Source of the DNA: Hydractinia symbiolongicarpus
Lineage: Eukaryota; Cnidaria; Hydrozoa; Anthoathecata; Hydractiniidae
DNA length: 64,000 bases
Assembly: GCF_029227915.1 (NCBI RefSeq)
Contig: NC_079883.1
Location: forward strand, 10,106,001-10,170,000
Direction: 5' to 3'
Shown here: positions 7,507 to 23,523 of the stretch, piece after piece
Position numbering within the stretch: position 1 is the first letter of the stretch
Layout: every line of letters begins with the position of its first letter
Program-made: the position numbers and the translations under genes
The notes under the pieces: generated by a model
What the model was told of the DNA's origin: nothing
Databases searched by the model: none
Seen by the model: only the letters and a program-made list of their open reading frames with translations

Positions 7507-7697
7507 GAGTTGGAACTGCACCGTAGCATGAGGGTACCCTTCAAAGTTTGTTAATGCTTGTGGCTTGAGTGTGTTATAAACTGCCGTGTCGCGGGGCATA
7601 GGCTGTATTCTCCCCCAGTGTACGCGTTTTGTTCCCGCCGTAGACTATGCAGAGTGCCGTCGGAAAGAGGACTGCTATTATTCTTTTATTGCTTATG

Positions 7698-7883
7698 TGG
7701 GCCGCCATCGGTAATAGTGCAACACCAAGGCAACCCGTGGTCACGGCGTGAATGAATCCACCTCCATGACCCAAGGCCAAAAATCAGATTAATATACTGA
7801 CCATTCAGAGAATGGCCTACCAGATATTAAACTGATAAGAACAGATACTACACTTGATCTTAGCCATTAGGCCGAGAAGCGAT
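7698..7883 (-). ncRNA. U2 snRNA, unit 2
   Basis: Same as 1846-2031. Confidence 0.97.
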
Positions 7884-8205
7884 AAAGAACAAGCGTTGCC
7901 ATGATAGGCATCGTCCACACACCGTAACTGCTTGTGGAGCATGTCACGTTACTGTAAAGCTTACAACTGTCACCGCGTACGGATGGACGGCGACATAGTA
8001 AAAATCACGGCTGTTGATTTAGCCGTAGGATGGAGAGCGACTGTAGCGAGTGGATGGTAACTTACATGAATGCTAACAAAGGCGACGATACTAAGTGCGT
8101 GATATTACTTTCCAATATGTCTGCGTACATTCCGTTTATCAACGCATTACGCCAGAACGTGCGCGCGCGTTACACAGTAGACCATGCAGCCGAAATGCGA
8201 CAGTG

Positions 8206-8278
8206 CGACCCTGCCAGGAGTCGAACCTGGAATCCCCTGATTCGTAGTCAGATGCCTTATCCATTGGGCCACAGGGCC
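8206..8278 (-). tRNA. tRNA-Arg (ACG), unit 2
   Basis: Same cloverleaf as 2354-2426. Confidence 0.95.
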
Positions 8279-8857
8279 ATGCTTATGACTTCGCCCCATC
8301 GTCATTTTGGCTTGCGCATTCGTTTTACTTACGACAGAATTCTTCGTGTTTGTAGCCATGAAAGAAAGGGACTTCTGTGAGTGAATTTTTTTACTGTGGT
8401 CTAATAAAAAAGTCGAAACGCAGTGCCCAATATATGAATTGCTCCTAATAGCCGGAAACAGGCCGTGTCGATGATGTAGGCCGACATACGCAACGCAAAC
8501 CAAAGAACGCTTTATGAAAATCCTAACACGAGCGCGGAAGAAGCCCAAATTAACAGACTAGATGTAATGCTGAAGACCTCAAACTCCAGCAGCTTCTCTT
8601 GCAGACTATTGCGTCGTACTACAAATAAAAATTAACATGCTTTCCCATAGTCGCGGCACCCAAAACGGACATTATACGATGTACAGAAACACACATTTCT
8701 GTTTTCGCGCCAAATCAATTCCCGGGAGTGGTACTTTTACGTCCGCATACTTCGCACCGTCTTAAATTATATCTCATTTACACGGTAATGTTTAGTATAC
8801 TTCTACTGTGATAACAAGCATCGTTTATCGTTGGATTGTTGTAAGAAAACATTAAAA

Positions 8858-9409
8858 ATGAGTGAAGCAGCTTCTCCAAAGAAAATCGCACCCAAGAAGA
8901 AACCTGCTGCAAAGAAGACAGCTGATCACCCTAAATATGTGGACATGATCAAGGCTGCTATCGCTACCCTAAAGGAACGCGGTGGTTCATCTCGCCAAGC
9001 TATTACAAAATATATTCATGCAAATTACAAAGTTGCTGAAAACTCAGATCATCATCTGAAAATGGCTCTTAAACGAGGAGTAACATCAGGCGATTTGATT
9101 CAAACTAAAGGCACTGGTGCTTCTGGATCATTCAAGCTAGGTCAGGTAAAAAAAGAAAAACCTAAGAAAAAGGCCGCAGCAAAAAAGCCAACGGCAAAGA
9201 AGCCTACTGCAAAGAAAAGTACACCAAAAAAGAAGCCAGCAAAGAAGAGCACGCCAAAGAAAGCAGCAAAGAAGCCTGCCACAAAGAAAGCCTCGGCTAA
9301 GAAACCAGCAGCTAAGAAACCCACAAAGAAGCCTGTTGCTAAAAAACCTGCAGCAAAGAAGGTCAAAAAGACTCCCAAAAAGGCAGCAAAGAAGACCGCA
9401 AAAAAATAA
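8858..9409 (+). CDS. H1: Linker histone H1, unit 2
   Basis: Same 183 residues as unit 1. Stem-loop 9442-9457. The spacer upstream has a G>C change at 8645, outside recognised sites. Confidence 0.97.
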   Translation: MSEAASPKKIAPKKKPAAKKTADHPKYVDMIKAAIATLKERGGSSRQAITKYIHANYKVAENSDHHLKMALKRGVTSGDLIQTKGTGASGSFKLGQVKKEKPKKKAAAKKPTAKKPTAKKSTPKKKPAKKSTPKKAAKKPATKKASAKKPAAKKPTKKPVAKKPAAKKVKKTPKKAAKKTAKK

Positions 9410-9770
9410 TTTGTGTGTATCTGGCTATTACATTAACAAACGGCTATTTTTATAGCCACACATTTACAAAAAAACATTATCTTGGTACAAAGTTAAACTT
9501 GTTTAAGTCACTTAAACAGTTAAAAAAGAGTAAATTTAAGATTAGATTCCCTAAGTTTAAGTATTTTCGTTTTTAAATTTCTTATTTTCTTGCTTTTACT
9601 TTTCTTGCCCTTCATATTTTTAACATTGTCAAACTTTATGTAGCATAAAATTTTTATGTAGCATAAAATTTAAACAGAAAGCAGGACAAAGTTTGATATA
9701 AAAAGCTAGCCGTAATATTTTTTATGGATGTGTGGCTATAAAAATAGCCGTTTTTTGTTTGGTAAGATGC

Positions 9771-10184
<414 letters not shown>

Positions 10185-10662
10185 TTAAGAAGTCGATGTA
10201 GTACGGATACACAAGACGGTCTAAAATGCACTATCGCGCCAAAGTTTTATTTCTCATATTGATTGACAGCTAAGGTTCAAAACAAACCATTTGATTGGTG
10301 CTAAGAAAGTAATTTCTGATTGGCTGCATAATGACATTACGCTCATTACTTTAACATTTTTATAAAATCTGTGTTTTTTGGCTACGGGAAAACGGCTGTA
10401 TCTTCTGATACACAAAAGCTTTTGACTTTTTTTTTTTTTAGTAAGTAGCAGAAGGTTTGGCGAATTCCAACGATGCCAAATTTATTGCCTTACTGAAACA
10501 TTAAGACCACGAATTTTTAAAAAAACTACAGTTTTACTTAAAAAAATGTACAAAATGTTCGGAACATTTTGTAATGACGCAACTCTATTGGTTAATTAGG
10601 GTGTTTCCACGAGCAGTAGGTAATTTTATGGCCTCTTTTTAAAGCTGTCTGAATTCTGTTAA

Positions 10663-11019
<357 letters not shown>

Positions 11020-11479
11020 GCGTTGTCATTGCTCAACAAAAACGGCTATTTTTATAGCCACAAATCTTTTAAAACATTACTTTGTGCACGCTTCCAAATT
11101 ACACAATGTGTAAAGTCTTGTCACAGTTACATTTATTGCTATACGATACTATGTCATATATGACACAAAAAAAATTTAGAAATACTTTGTAGGGTTAATT
11201 TGCCTGGGAGTGTTTCCGTGAAAAGCTGGGTTAAGTTAAATGTAAGCAATAACATGGATCAATGTACTTGTCTTTTCTGCAAGTACAGCTAATAATACGT
11301 ATGAAAAGTGAAGCTAATCCACACACACATGGGGAAGTATTTTAAATGTAGGCTAGTGTTCTTAAGCACATTATTTAGAAGTTTTATTAACTTCGGTTAA
11401 CTTGTAGTGACGCCAAGTAAATGTTTTTTTAAAGATGTGTGGTCTTAAAAAAGACCGTTTGTGTTTGGTAGACGTTGGT

Positions 11480-11884
11480 TTACTTGCTGCTTGTGTATTT
11501 TGTGACGGCTTTTGTTCCTTCACTGACTGCGTGTTTTGCAAGTTCTCCAGGCAAGAGAAGACGTACTGCGGTTTGAATTTCACGAGAAGAGATGGTCGAC
11601 TTTTTGTTTTGAAGAGCCAAACGCGAAGCTTCGGAAGCAATGCGCTCAAAGATGTCGTTGACAAATGAGTTCATGATGCTCATAGCTTTGCTTGAAACTC
11701 CGACATCTGGGTGAACTTGTTTCAAAACATTGTAGATGTAAATAGCATAACTTTCCTTTCTCTTTCTCTTGCGTTTCTTTTCACCAGTTCCACCAATCTT
11801 TCCTCCTTTTTTGCCGGCTCTTTTTTCACCTTTCTTGGCTACTTTAGGTGCCTGTTTTCCTCCTTTAGCTGCTGCGTCAGACAT
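11480..11884 (-). CDS. H2B: Histone H2B, unit 2/3
   Basis: Identical protein to 5628-6032. Stem-loop 11441-11456 (GGTCTT type). Confidence 0.98.
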   Translation of the reverse strand: MSDAAAKGGKQAPKVAKKGEKRAGKKGGKIGGTGEKKRKRKRKESYAIYIYNVLKQVHPDVGVSSKAMSIMNSFVNDIFERIASEASRLALQNKKSTISSREIQTAVRLLLPGELAKHAVSEGTKAVTKYTSSK

Positions 11885-12168
11885 GGTTAAAAATTTTTGC
11901 TACTTAACTTGTAAATAAGCATTAAACTGCAAGTCAAAACTTTTTGTTTATAAGTAAAAAAATCGGATCGAATTCGATCCGAAAACGCCGATACGCAATT
12001 TAATTGGTTAAAAAAAAAATCTTTTGTTTAATACTTAATTATGATTGGTTAAAAAAACATGATTTCGATCCTATTTTTATGATGAAAAAACGAGTAAAGT
12101 TTATTTCGTTAACACTTACGTTAAATATTCGTACGTTTTTGTATTAACTTACAAATCAAATCGCAGTT

Positions 12169-12549
12169 ATGTCTGGACGTGGAAAAGGTGGAAAAGCTAA
12201 GGCTAAAGCCAAGACAAGATCCTCAAGAGCTGGACTTCAATTTCCAGTCGGTAGAGTGCATAGATTCCTTCGTAGAGGGCACTATGCTAACCGAATTGGA
12301 TCTGGAGCACCAGTTTACTTAGCAGCCGTCTTGGAATATTTATCTGCTGAGATATTGGAGTTGGCTGGTAACGCAGCAAGAGACAACAAAAAAGCTAGGA
12401 TTATTCCAAGACATTTACAATTGGCTGTTCGTAATGATGAAGAATTAAACAAACTTTTGAGCGGTGTAACCATTGCAGCTGGTGGTGTTTTGCCAAACAT
12501 TCAAGCTGTCTTACTCCCAAAGAAGAACGACAAAGGACAGAAGAAGTAA
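12169..12549 (+). CDS. H2A: Histone H2A, unit 3
   Basis: Identical protein to unit 1. Stem-loop 12572-12587. Confidence 0.99.
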   Translation: MSGRGKGGKAKAKAKTRSSRAGLQFPVGRVHRFLRRGHYANRIGSGAPVYLAAVLEYLSAEILELAGNAARDNKKARIIPRHLQLAVRNDEELNKLLSGVTIAAGGVLPNIQAVLLPKKNDKGQKK

Positions 12550-12746
12550 ACCGCTACACTCAGAAAACAACGGCTATTTTTATAGCCACACATCTTTAAA
12601 AAAACATTGTTTTTTTCACAAAACTATAACCTTAAAGTCTAATAGATAATCCATGCATACGCCTTGTCCTAAGTAACTCAAAGAAATTAAATAAAAAAAT
12701 TTGATCACAACGTCAAAATAAATTGCACGTATTTGCACCTACTAAT

Positions 12747-12866
12747 GTCTACGGCCATACCACGATGAACACACCCGTTCTCGTCTGATCACGGAAGTTA
12801 AGCATCGTCGGGCCGGGATAGTACTTGGATGGGGGACCGCCTGGGAACTCCCGGTGTCGTAGGCTT
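12747..12866 (+). rRNA. 5S rRNA, unit 3
   Basis: Same as 1043-1162. Confidence 0.97.
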
Positions 12867-13193
12867 TTCATTTTCATTTGCTGTGATATATTTCTTGTTA
12901 TAACAATTAAGGAACGTGGCGGTTGTTGAAAGTGTTTCCTATGACATTTTCCTACGACATTTTCAGGTGATAGTACGAGAAAAAAGAGCTTTCAAATGCA
13001 TACAAACTCGATCTATTGCCGATCATCCAATAACCCTGACGGAATGGCAAATAAAATAAAATTCCGCCGCCTTCCGAGGACTTATATCGCAATCACGTTT
13101 CGTAACAGCCAAGCGAGGTTTTACCTTAGCGTTTAAGTCACCACCGACATTTGGCCGCGCAACTTTTCTAAGCTCATTCATTTTGACTTAAGG

Positions 13194-13358
13194 AGGGGGC
13201 GAGCGCGGACGCAGGCCCCCACTACCAGAAATTGTACGGTCGAGTTACTGACGTTTGCAGTAATCGCAGAGGTCAGCCCAAGCGTAGTGCAATGCAAGAG
13301 CCTCACTCTGGAAGAAAACCCTCATTGATCAGTCTTTACTTCCCCGTCAGGTAAGTAT
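13194..13358 (-). ncRNA. U1 snRNA, unit 3
   Basis: Same as 1490-1654; the last intact U1 before the unit 4 deletion. Confidence 0.97.
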
Positions 13359-13549
13359 GAGTTGGAACTGCACCGTAGCATGAGGGTACCCTTCAAAGTT
13401 TGTTAATGCTTGTGGCTTGAGTGTGTTATAAACTGCCGTGTCGCGGGGCATAGGCTGTATTCTCCCCCAGTGTACGCGTTTTGTTCCCGCCGTAGACTAT
13501 GCAGAGTGCCGTCGGAAAGAGGACTGCTATTATTCTTTTATTGCTTATG

Positions 13550-13735
13550 TGGGCCGCCATCGGTAATAGTGCAACACCAAGGCAACCCGTGGTCACGGCG
13601 TGAATGAATCCACCTCCATGACCCAAGGCCAAAAATCAGATTAATATACTGACCATTCAGAGAATGGCCTACCAGATATTAAACTGATAAGAACAGATAC
13701 TACACTTGATCTTAGCCATTAGGCCGAGAAGCGAT
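13550..13735 (-). ncRNA. U2 snRNA, unit 3
   Basis: Same as 1846-2031. Confidence 0.97.
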
Positions 13736-14057
13736 AAAGAACAAGCGTTGCCATGATAGGCATCGTCCACACACCGTAACTGCTTGTGGAGCATGTCACG
13801 TTACTGTAAAGCTTACAACTGTCACCGCGTACGGATGGACGGCGACATAGTAAAAATCACGGCTGTTGATTTAGCCGTAGGATGGAGAGCGACTGTAGCG
13901 AGTGGATGGTAACTTACATGAATGCTAACAAAGGCGACGATACTAAGTGCGTGATATTACTTTCCAATATGTCTGCGTACATTCCGTTTATCAACGCATT
14001 ACGCCAGAACGTGCGCGCGCGTTACACAGTAGACCATGCAGCCGAAATGCGACAGTG

Positions 14058-14130
14058 CGACCCTGCCAGGAGTCGAACCTGGAATCCCCTGATTCGTAGT
14101 CAGATGCCTTATCCATTGGGCCACAGGGCC
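14058..14130 (-). tRNA. tRNA-Arg (ACG), unit 3
   Basis: Same as 2354-2426. Confidence 0.95.
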
Positions 14131-14709
14131 ATGCTTATGACTTCGCCCCATCGTCATTTTGGCTTGCGCATTCGTTTTACTTACGACAGAATTCTTCGTG
14201 TTTGTAGCCATGAAAGAAAGGGACTTCTGTGAGTGAATTTTTTTACTGTGGTCTAATAAAAAAGTCGAAACGCAGTGCCCAATATATGAATTGCTCCTAA
14301 TAGCCGGAAACAGGCCGTGTCGATGATGTAGGCCGACATACGCAACGCAAACCAAAGAACGCTTTATGAAAATCCTAACACGAGCGCGGAAGAAGCCCAA
14401 ATTAACAGACTAGATGTAATGCTGAAGACCTCAAACTCCAGCAGCTTCTCTTGCAGACTATTGCGTCGTACTACAAATAAAAATTAACATGCTTTCGCAT
14501 AGTCGCGGCACCCAAAACGGACATTATACGATGTACAGAAACACACATTTCTGTTTTCGCGCCAAATCAATTCCCGGGAGTGGTACTTTTACGTCCGCAT
14601 ACTTCGCACCGTCTTAAATTATATCTCATTTACACGGTAATGTTTAGTATACTTCTACTGTGATAACAAGCATCGTTTATCGTTGGATTGTTGTAAGAAA
14701 ACATTAAAA

Positions 14710-15261
14710 ATGAGTGAAGCAGCTTCTCCAAAGAAAATCGCACCCAAGAAGAAACCTGCTGCAAAGAAGACAGCTGATCACCCTAAATATGTGGACATGA
14801 TCAAGGCTGCTATCGCTACCCTAAAGGAACGCGGTGGTTCATCTCGCCAAGCTATTACAAAATATATTCATGCAAATTACAAAGTTGCTGAAAACTCAGA
14901 TCATCATCTGAAAATGGCTCTTAAACGAGGAGTAACATCAGGCGATTTGATTCAAACTAAAGGCACTGGTGCTTCTGGATCATTCAAGCTAGGTCAGGTA
15001 AAAAAAGAAAAACCTAAGAAAAAGGCCGCAGCAAAAAAGCCAACGGCAAAGAAGCCTACTGCAAAGAAAAGTACACCAAAAAAGAAGCCAGCAAAGAAGA
15101 GCACGCCAAAGAAAGCAGCAAAGAAGCCTGCCACAAAGAAAGCCTCGGCTAAGAAACCAGCAGCTAAGAAACCCACAAAGAAGCCTGTTGCTAAAAAACC
15201 TGCAGCAAAGAAGGTCAAAAAGACTCCCAAAAAGGCAGCAAAGAAGACCGCAAAAAAATAA
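14710..15261 (+). CDS. H1: Linker histone H1, unit 3
   Basis: Same 183 residues as unit 1. Stem-loop 15294-15309. Confidence 0.97.
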   Translation: MSEAASPKKIAPKKKPAAKKTADHPKYVDMIKAAIATLKERGGSSRQAITKYIHANYKVAENSDHHLKMALKRGVTSGDLIQTKGTGASGSFKLGQVKKEKPKKKAAAKKPTAKKPTAKKSTPKKKPAKKSTPKKAAKKPATKKASAKKPAAKKPTKKPVAKKPAAKKVKKTPKKAAKKTAKK

Positions 15262-15622
15262 TTTGTGTGTATCTGGCTATTACATTAACAAACGGCTATT
15301 TTTATAGCCACACATTTACAAAAAAACATTATCTTGGTACAAAGTTAAACTTGTTTAAGTCACTTAAACAGTTAAAAAAGAGTAAATTTAAGATTAGATT
15401 CCCTAAGTTTAAGTATTTTCGTTTTTAAATTTCTTATTTTCTTGCTTTTACTTTTCTTGCCCTTCATATTTTTAACATTGTCAAACTTTATGTAGCATAA
15501 AATTTTTATGTAGCATAAAATTTAAACAGAAAGCAGGACAAAGTTTGATATAAAAAGCTAGCCGTAATATTTTTTATGGATGTGTGGCTATAAAAATAGC
15601 CGTTTTTTGTTTGGTAAGATGC

Positions 15623-16036
<414 letters not shown>

Positions 16037-16514
16037 TTAAGAAGTCGATGTAGTACGGATACACAAGACGGTCTAAAATGCACTATCGCGCCAAAGTTTT
16101 ATTTCTCATATTGATTGACAGCTAAGGTTCAAAACAAACCATTTGATTGGTGCTAAGAAAGTAATTTCTGATTGGCTGCATAATGACATTACGCTCATTA
16201 CTTTAACATTTTTATAAAATCTGTGTTTTTTGGCTACGGGAAAACGGCTGTATCTTCTGATACACAAAAGCTTTTGACTTTTTTTTTTTTTAGTAAGTAG
16301 CAGAAGGTTTGGCGAATTCCAACGATGCCAAATTTATTGCCTTACTGAAACATTAAGACCACGAATTTTTAAAAAAACTACAGTTTTACTTAAAAAAATG
16401 TACAAAATGTTCGGAACATTTTGTAATGACGCAACTCTATTGGTTAATTAGGGTGTTTCCACGAGCAGTAGGTAATTTTATGGCCTCTTTTTAAAGCTGT
16501 CTGAATTCTGTTAA

Positions 16515-16871
<357 letters not shown>

Positions 16872-17331
16872 GCGTTGTCATTGCTCAACAAAAACGGCTA
16901 TTTTTATAGCCACAAATCTTTTAAAACATTACTTTGTGCACGCTTCCAAATTACACAATGTGTAAAGTCTTGTCACAGTTACATTTATTGCTATACGATA
17001 CTATGTCATATATGACACAAAAAAAATTTAGAAATACTTTGTAGGGTTAATTTGCCTGGGAGTGTTTCCGTGAAAAGCTGGGTTAAGTTAAATGTAAGCA
17101 ATAACATGGATCAATGTACTTGTCTTTTCTGCAAGTACAGCTAATAATACGTATGAAAAGTGAAGCTAATCCACACACACATGGGGAAGTATTTTAAATG
17201 TAGGCTAGTGTTCTTAAGCACATTATTTAGAAGTTTTATTAACTTCGGTTAACTTGTAGTGACGCCAAGTAAATGTTTTTTTAAAGATGTGTGGTCTTAA
17301 AAAAGACCGTTTGTGTTTGGTAGACGTTGGT

Positions 17332-17736
17332 TTACTTGCTGCTTGTGTATTTTGTGACGGCTTTTGTTCCTTCACTGACTGCGTGTTTTGCAAGTTCTCC
17401 AGGCAAGAGAAGACGTACTGCGGTTTGAATTTCACGAGAAGAGATGGTCGACTTTTTGTTTTGAAGAGCCAAACGCGAAGCTTCGGAAGCAATGCGCTCA
17501 AAGATGTCGTTGACAAATGAGTTCATGATGCTCATAGCTTTGCTTGAAACTCCGACATCTGGGTGAACTTGTTTCAAAACATTGTAGATGTAAATAGCAT
17601 AACTTTCCTTTCTCTTTCTCTTGCGTTTCTTTTCACCAGTTCCACCAATCTTTCCTCCTTTTTTGCCGGCTCTTTTTTCACCTTTCTTGGCTACTTTAGG
17701 TGCCTGTTTTCCTCCTTTAGCTGCTGCGTCAGACAT
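17332..17736 (-). CDS. H2B: Histone H2B, unit 3/4
   Basis: Identical protein to 5628-6032. Stem-loop 17293-17308. Confidence 0.98.
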   Translation of the reverse strand: MSDAAAKGGKQAPKVAKKGEKRAGKKGGKIGGTGEKKRKRKRKESYAIYIYNVLKQVHPDVGVSSKAMSIMNSFVNDIFERIASEASRLALQNKKSTISSREIQTAVRLLLPGELAKHAVSEGTKAVTKYTSSK

Positions 17737-18020
17737 GGTTAAAAATTTTTGCTACTTAACTTGTAAATAAGCATTAAACTGCAAGTCAAAACTTTTTGTT
17801 TATAAGTAAAAAAATCGGATCGAATTCGATCCGAAAACGCCGATACGCAATTTAATTGGTTAAAAAAAAAATCTTTTGTTTAATACTTAATTATGATTGG
17901 TTAAAAAAACATGATTTCGATCCTATTTTTATGATGAAAAAACGAGTAAAGTTTATTTCGTTAACACTTACGTTAAATATTCGTACGTTTTTGTATTAAC
18001 TTACAAATCAAATCGCAGTT

Positions 18021-18401
18021 ATGTCTGGACGTGGAAAAGGTGGAAAAGCTAAGGCTAAAGCCAAGACAAGATCCTCAAGAGCTGGACTTCAATTTCCAGT
18101 CGGTAGAGTGCATAGATTCCTTCGTAGAGGGCACTATGCTAACCGAATTGGATCTGGAGCACCAGTTTACTTAGCAGCCGTCTTGGAATATTTATCTGCT
18201 GAGATATTGGAGTTGGCTGGTAACGCAGCAAGAGACAACAAAAAAGCTAGGATTATTCCAAGACATTTACAATTGGCTGTTCGTAATGATGAAGAATTAA
18301 ACAAACTTTTGAGCGGTGTAACCATTGCAGCTGGTGGTGTTTTGCCAAACATTCAAGCTGTCTTACTCCCAAAGAAGAACGACAAAGGACAGAAGAAGTA
18401 A
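18021..18401 (+). CDS. H2A: Histone H2A, unit 4
   Basis: Identical protein to unit 1. Stem-loop 18424-18439. Confidence 0.99.
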   Translation: MSGRGKGGKAKAKAKTRSSRAGLQFPVGRVHRFLRRGHYANRIGSGAPVYLAAVLEYLSAEILELAGNAARDNKKARIIPRHLQLAVRNDEELNKLLSGVTIAAGGVLPNIQAVLLPKKNDKGQKK

Positions 18402-18598
18402 ACCGCTACACTCAGAAAACAACGGCTATTTTTATAGCCACACATCTTTAAAAAAACATTGTTTTTTTCACAAAACTATAACCTTAAAGTCTAATAGATA
18501 ATCCATGCATACGCCTTGTCCTAAGTAACTCAAAGAAATTAAATAAAAAAATTTGATCACAACGTCAAAATAAATTGCACGTATTTGCACCTACTAAT

Positions 18599-18718
18599 GT
18601 CTACGGCCATACCACGATGAACACACCCGTTCTCGTCTGATCACGGAAGTTAAGCATCGTCGGGCCGGGATAGTACTTGGATGGGGGACCGCCTGGGAAC
18701 TCCCGGTGTCGTAGGCTT
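18599..18718 (+). rRNA. 5S rRNA, unit 4
   Basis: Intact and same as 1043-1162. The deletion that removed U1 begins about 140 bases downstream, so 5S is untouched. Confidence 0.97.
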
Positions 18719-18850
18719 TTCATTTTCATTTGCTGTGATATATTTCTTGTTATAACAATTAAGGAACGTGGCGGTTGTTGAAAGTGTTTCCTATGACATT
18801 TTCCTACGACATTTTCAGGTGATAGTACGAGAAAAAAGAGCTTTCAAATG

Positions 18851-18918
18851 CATACAAGTATGAGTTGGAACTGCACCGTAGCATGAGGGTACCCTTCAAA
18901 GTTTGTTAATGCTTGTGG
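18851..18918 (-). pseudogene. U1 snRNA remnant: deletion junction in unit 4
   Basis: Between 18857 and 18858, 349 bp are missing (1302-1650 of unit 1). The junction reads CATACAAGTATGAG; two shared A bases at the ends make the exact breakpoint ambiguous. Only the first four to six nucleotides of U1 survive; both protein-binding loops, the Sm site, the terminal hairpin and the flank downstream are gone. The upstream candidate PSE (18910-18918) remains, so the promoter may still fire toward the 5S gene without a U1 3' end. Confidence 0.93.
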
Positions 18919-19052
18919 CTTGAGTGTGTTATAAACTGCCGTGTCGCGGGGCATAGGCTGTATTCTCCCCCAGTGTACGCGTTTTGTTCCCGCCGTAGAC
19001 TATGCAGAGTGCCGTCGGAAAGAGGACTGCTATTATTCTTTTATTGCTTATG

Positions 19053-19238
19053 TGGGCCGCCATCGGTAATAGTGCAACACCAAGGCAACCCGTGGTCACG
19101 GCGTGAATGAATCCACCTCCATGACCCAAGGCCAAAAATCAGATTAATATACTGACCATTCAGAGAATGGCCTACCAGATATTAAACTGATAAGAACAGA
19201 TACTACACTTGATCTTAGCCATTAGGCCGAGAAGCGAT
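19053..19238 (-). ncRNA. U2 snRNA, unit 4
   Basis: Intact, same as 1846-2031. Confidence 0.97.
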
Positions 19239-19560
19239 AAAGAACAAGCGTTGCCATGATAGGCATCGTCCACACACCGTAACTGCTTGTGGAGCATGTC
19301 ACGTTACTGTAAAGCTTACAACTGTCACCGCGTACGGATGGACGGCGACATAGTAAAAATCACGGCTGTTGATTTAGCCGTAGGATGGAGAGCGACTGTA
19401 GCGAGTGGATGGTAACTTACATGAATGCTAACAAAGGCGACGATACTAAGTGCGTGATATTACTTTCCAATATGTCTGCGTACATTCCGTTTATCAACGC
19501 ATTACGCCAGAACGTGCGCGCGCGTTACACAGTAGACCATGCAGCCGAAATGCGACAGTG

Positions 19561-19633
19561 CGACCCTGCCAGGAGTCGAACCTGGAATCCCCTGATTCGT
19601 AGTCAGATGCCTTATCCATTGGGCCACAGGGCC
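19561..19633 (-). tRNA. tRNA-Arg (ACG), unit 4
   Basis: Same as 2354-2426. Confidence 0.95.
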
Positions 19634-20212
19634 ATGCTTATGACTTCGCCCCATCGTCATTTTGGCTTGCGCATTCGTTTTACTTACGACAGAATTCTTC
19701 GTGTTTGTAGCCATGAAAGAAAGGGACTTCTGTGAGTGAATTTTTTTACTGTGGTCTAATAAAAAAGTCGAAACGCAGTGCCCAATATATGAATTGCTCC
19801 TAATAGCCGGAAACAGGCCGTGTCGATGATGTAGGCCGACATACGCAACGCAAACCAAAGAACGCTTTATGAAAATCCTAACACGAGCGCGGAAGAAGCC
19901 CAAATTAACAGACTAGATGTAATGCTGAAGACCTCAAACTCCAGCAGCTTCTCTTGCAGACTATTGCGTCGTACTACAAATAAAAATTAACATGCTTTCG
20001 CATAGTCGCGGCACCCAAAACGGACATTATACGATGTACAGAAACACACATTTCTGTTTTCGCGCCAAATCAATTCCCGGGAGTGGTACTTTTACGTCCG
20101 CATACTTCGCACCGTCTTAAATTATATCTCATTTACACGGTAATGTTTAGTATACTTCTACTGTGATAACAAGCATCGTTTATCGTTGGATTGTTGTAAG
20201 AAAACATTAAAA

Positions 20213-20764
20213 ATGAGTGAAGCAGCTTCTCCAAAGAAAATCGCACCCAAGAAGAAACCTGCTGCAAAGAAGACAGCTGATCACCCTAAATATGTGGACA
20301 TGATCAAGGCTGCTATCGCTACCCTAAAGGAACGCGGTGGTTCATCTCGCCAAGCTATTACAAAATATATTCATGCAAATTACAAAGTTGCTGAAAACTC
20401 AGATCATCATCTGAAAATGGCTCTTAAACGAGGAGTAACATCAGGCGATTTGATTCAAACTAAAGGCACTGGTGCTTCTGGATCATTCAAGCTAGGTCAG
20501 GTAAAAAAAGAAAAACCTAAGAAAAAGGCCGCAGCAAAAAAGCCAACGGCAAAGAAGCCTACTGCAAAGAAAAGTACACCAAAAAAGAAGCCAGCAAAGA
20601 AGAGCACGCCAAAGAAAGCAGCAAAGAAGCCTGCCACAAAGAAAGCCTCGGCTAAGAAACCAGCAGCTAAGAAACCCACAAAGAAGCCTGTTGCTAAAAA
20701 ACCTGCAGCAAAGAAGGTCAAAAAGACTCCCAAAAAGGCAGCAAAGAAGACCGCAAAAAAATAA
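20213..20764 (+). CDS. H1: Linker histone H1, unit 4
   Basis: Same 183 residues as unit 1. Stem-loop 20797-20812. Confidence 0.97.
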   Translation: MSEAASPKKIAPKKKPAAKKTADHPKYVDMIKAAIATLKERGGSSRQAITKYIHANYKVAENSDHHLKMALKRGVTSGDLIQTKGTGASGSFKLGQVKKEKPKKKAAAKKPTAKKPTAKKSTPKKKPAKKSTPKKAAKKPATKKASAKKPAAKKPTKKPVAKKPAAKKVKKTPKKAAKKTAKK

Positions 20765-21125
20765 TTTGTGTGTATCTGGCTATTACATTAACAAACGGCT
20801 ATTTTTATAGCCACACATTTACAAAAAAACATTATCTTGGTACAAAGTTAAACTTGTTTAAGTCACTTAAACAGTTAAAAAAGAGTAAATTTAAGATTAG
20901 ATTCCCTAAGTTTAAGTATTTTCGTTTTTAAATTTCTTATTTTCTTGCTTTTACTTTTCTTGCCCTTCATATTTTTAACATTGTCAAACTTTATGTAGCA
21001 TAAAATTTTTATGTAGCATAAAATTTAAACAGAAAGCAGGACAAAGTTTGATATAAAAAGCTAGCCGTAATATTTTTTATGGATGTGTGGCTATAAAAAT
21101 AGCCGTTCTTTGTTTGGTAAGATGC

Positions 21126-21539
<414 letters not shown>

Positions 21540-22017
21540 TTAAGAAGTCGATGTAGTACGGATACACAAGACGGTCTAAAATGCACTATCGCGCCAAAGT
21601 TTTATTTCTCATATTGATTGACAGCTAAGGTTCAAAACAAACCATTTGATTGGTGCTAAGAAAGTAATTTCTGATTGGCTGCATAATGACATTACGCTCA
21701 TTACTTTAACATTTTTATAAAATCTGTGTTTTTTGGCTACGGGAAAACGGCTGTATCTTCTGATACACAAAAGCTTTTGACTTTTTTTTTTTTTAGTAAG
21801 TAGCAGAAGGTTTGGCGAATTCCAACGATGCCAAATTTATTGCCTTACTGAAACATTAAGACCACGAATTTTTAAAAAAACTACAGTTTTACTTAAAAAA
21901 ATGTACAAAATGTTCGGAACATTTTGTAATGACGCAACTCTATTGGTTAATTAGGGTGTTTCCACGAGCAGTAGGTAATTTTATGGCCTCTTTTTAAAGC
22001 TGTCTGAATTCTGTTAA

Positions 22018-22374
<357 letters not shown>

Positions 22375-22834
22375 GCGTTGTCATTGCTCAACAAAAACGG
22401 CTATTTTTATAGCCACAAATCTTTTAAAACATTACTTTGTGCACGCTTCCAAATTACACAATGTGTAAAGTCTTGTCACAGTTACATTTATTGCTATACG
22501 ATACTATGTCATATATGACACAAAAAAAATTTAGAAATACTTTGTAGGGTTAATTTGCCTGGGAGTGTTTCCGTGAAAAGCTGGGTTAAGTTAAATGTAA
22601 GCAATAACATGGATCAATGTACTTGTCTTTTCTGCAAGTACAGCTAATAATACGTATGAAAAGTGAAGCTAATCCACACACACATGGGGAAGTATTTTAA
22701 ATGTAGGCTAGTGTTCTTAAGCACATTATTTAGAAGTTTTATTAACTTCGGTTAACTTGTAGTGACGCCAAGTAAATGTTTTTTTAAAGATGTGTGGTCT
22801 TAAAAAAGACCGTTTGTGTTTGGTAGACGTTGGT

Positions 22835-23239
22835 TTACTTGCTGCTTGTGTATTTTGTGACGGCTTTTGTTCCTTCACTGACTGCGTGTTTTGCAAGTTC
22901 TCCAGGCAAGAGAAGACGTACTGCGGTTTGAATTTCACGAGAAGAGATGGTCGACTTTTTGTTTTGAAGAGCCAAACGCGAAGCTTCGGAAGCAATGCGC
23001 TCAAAGATGTCGTTGACAAATGAGTTCATGATGCTCATAGCTTTGCTTGAAACTCCGACATCTGGGTGAACTTGTTTCAAAACATTGTAGATGTAAATAG
23101 CATAACTTTCCTTTCTCTTTCTCTTGCGTTTCTTTTCACCAGTTCCACCAATCTTTCCTCCTTTTTTGCCGGCTCTTTTTTCACCTTTCTTGGCTACTTT
23201 AGGTGCCTGTTTTCCTCCTTTAGCTGCTGCGTCAGACAT
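22835..23239 (-). CDS. H2B: Histone H2B, unit 4/5
   Basis: Identical protein to 5628-6032. Stem-loop 22796-22811. Confidence 0.98.
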   Translation of the reverse strand: MSDAAAKGGKQAPKVAKKGEKRAGKKGGKIGGTGEKKRKRKRKESYAIYIYNVLKQVHPDVGVSSKAMSIMNSFVNDIFERIASEASRLALQNKKSTISSREIQTAVRLLLPGELAKHAVSEGTKAVTKYTSSK

Positions 23240-23523
23240 GGTTAAAAATTTTTGCTACTTAACTTGTAAATAAGCATTAAACTGCAAGTCAAAACTTTTT
23301 GTTTATAAGTAAAAAAATCGGATCGAATTCGATCCGAAAACGCCGATACGCAATTTAATTGGTTAAAAAAAAAATCTTTTGTTTAATACTTAATTATGAT
23401 TGGTTAAAAAAACATGATTTCGATCCTATTTTTATGATGAAAAAACGAGTAAAGTTTATTTCGTTAACACTTACGTTAAATATTCGTACGTTTTTGTATT
23501 AACTTACAAATCAAATCGCAGTT

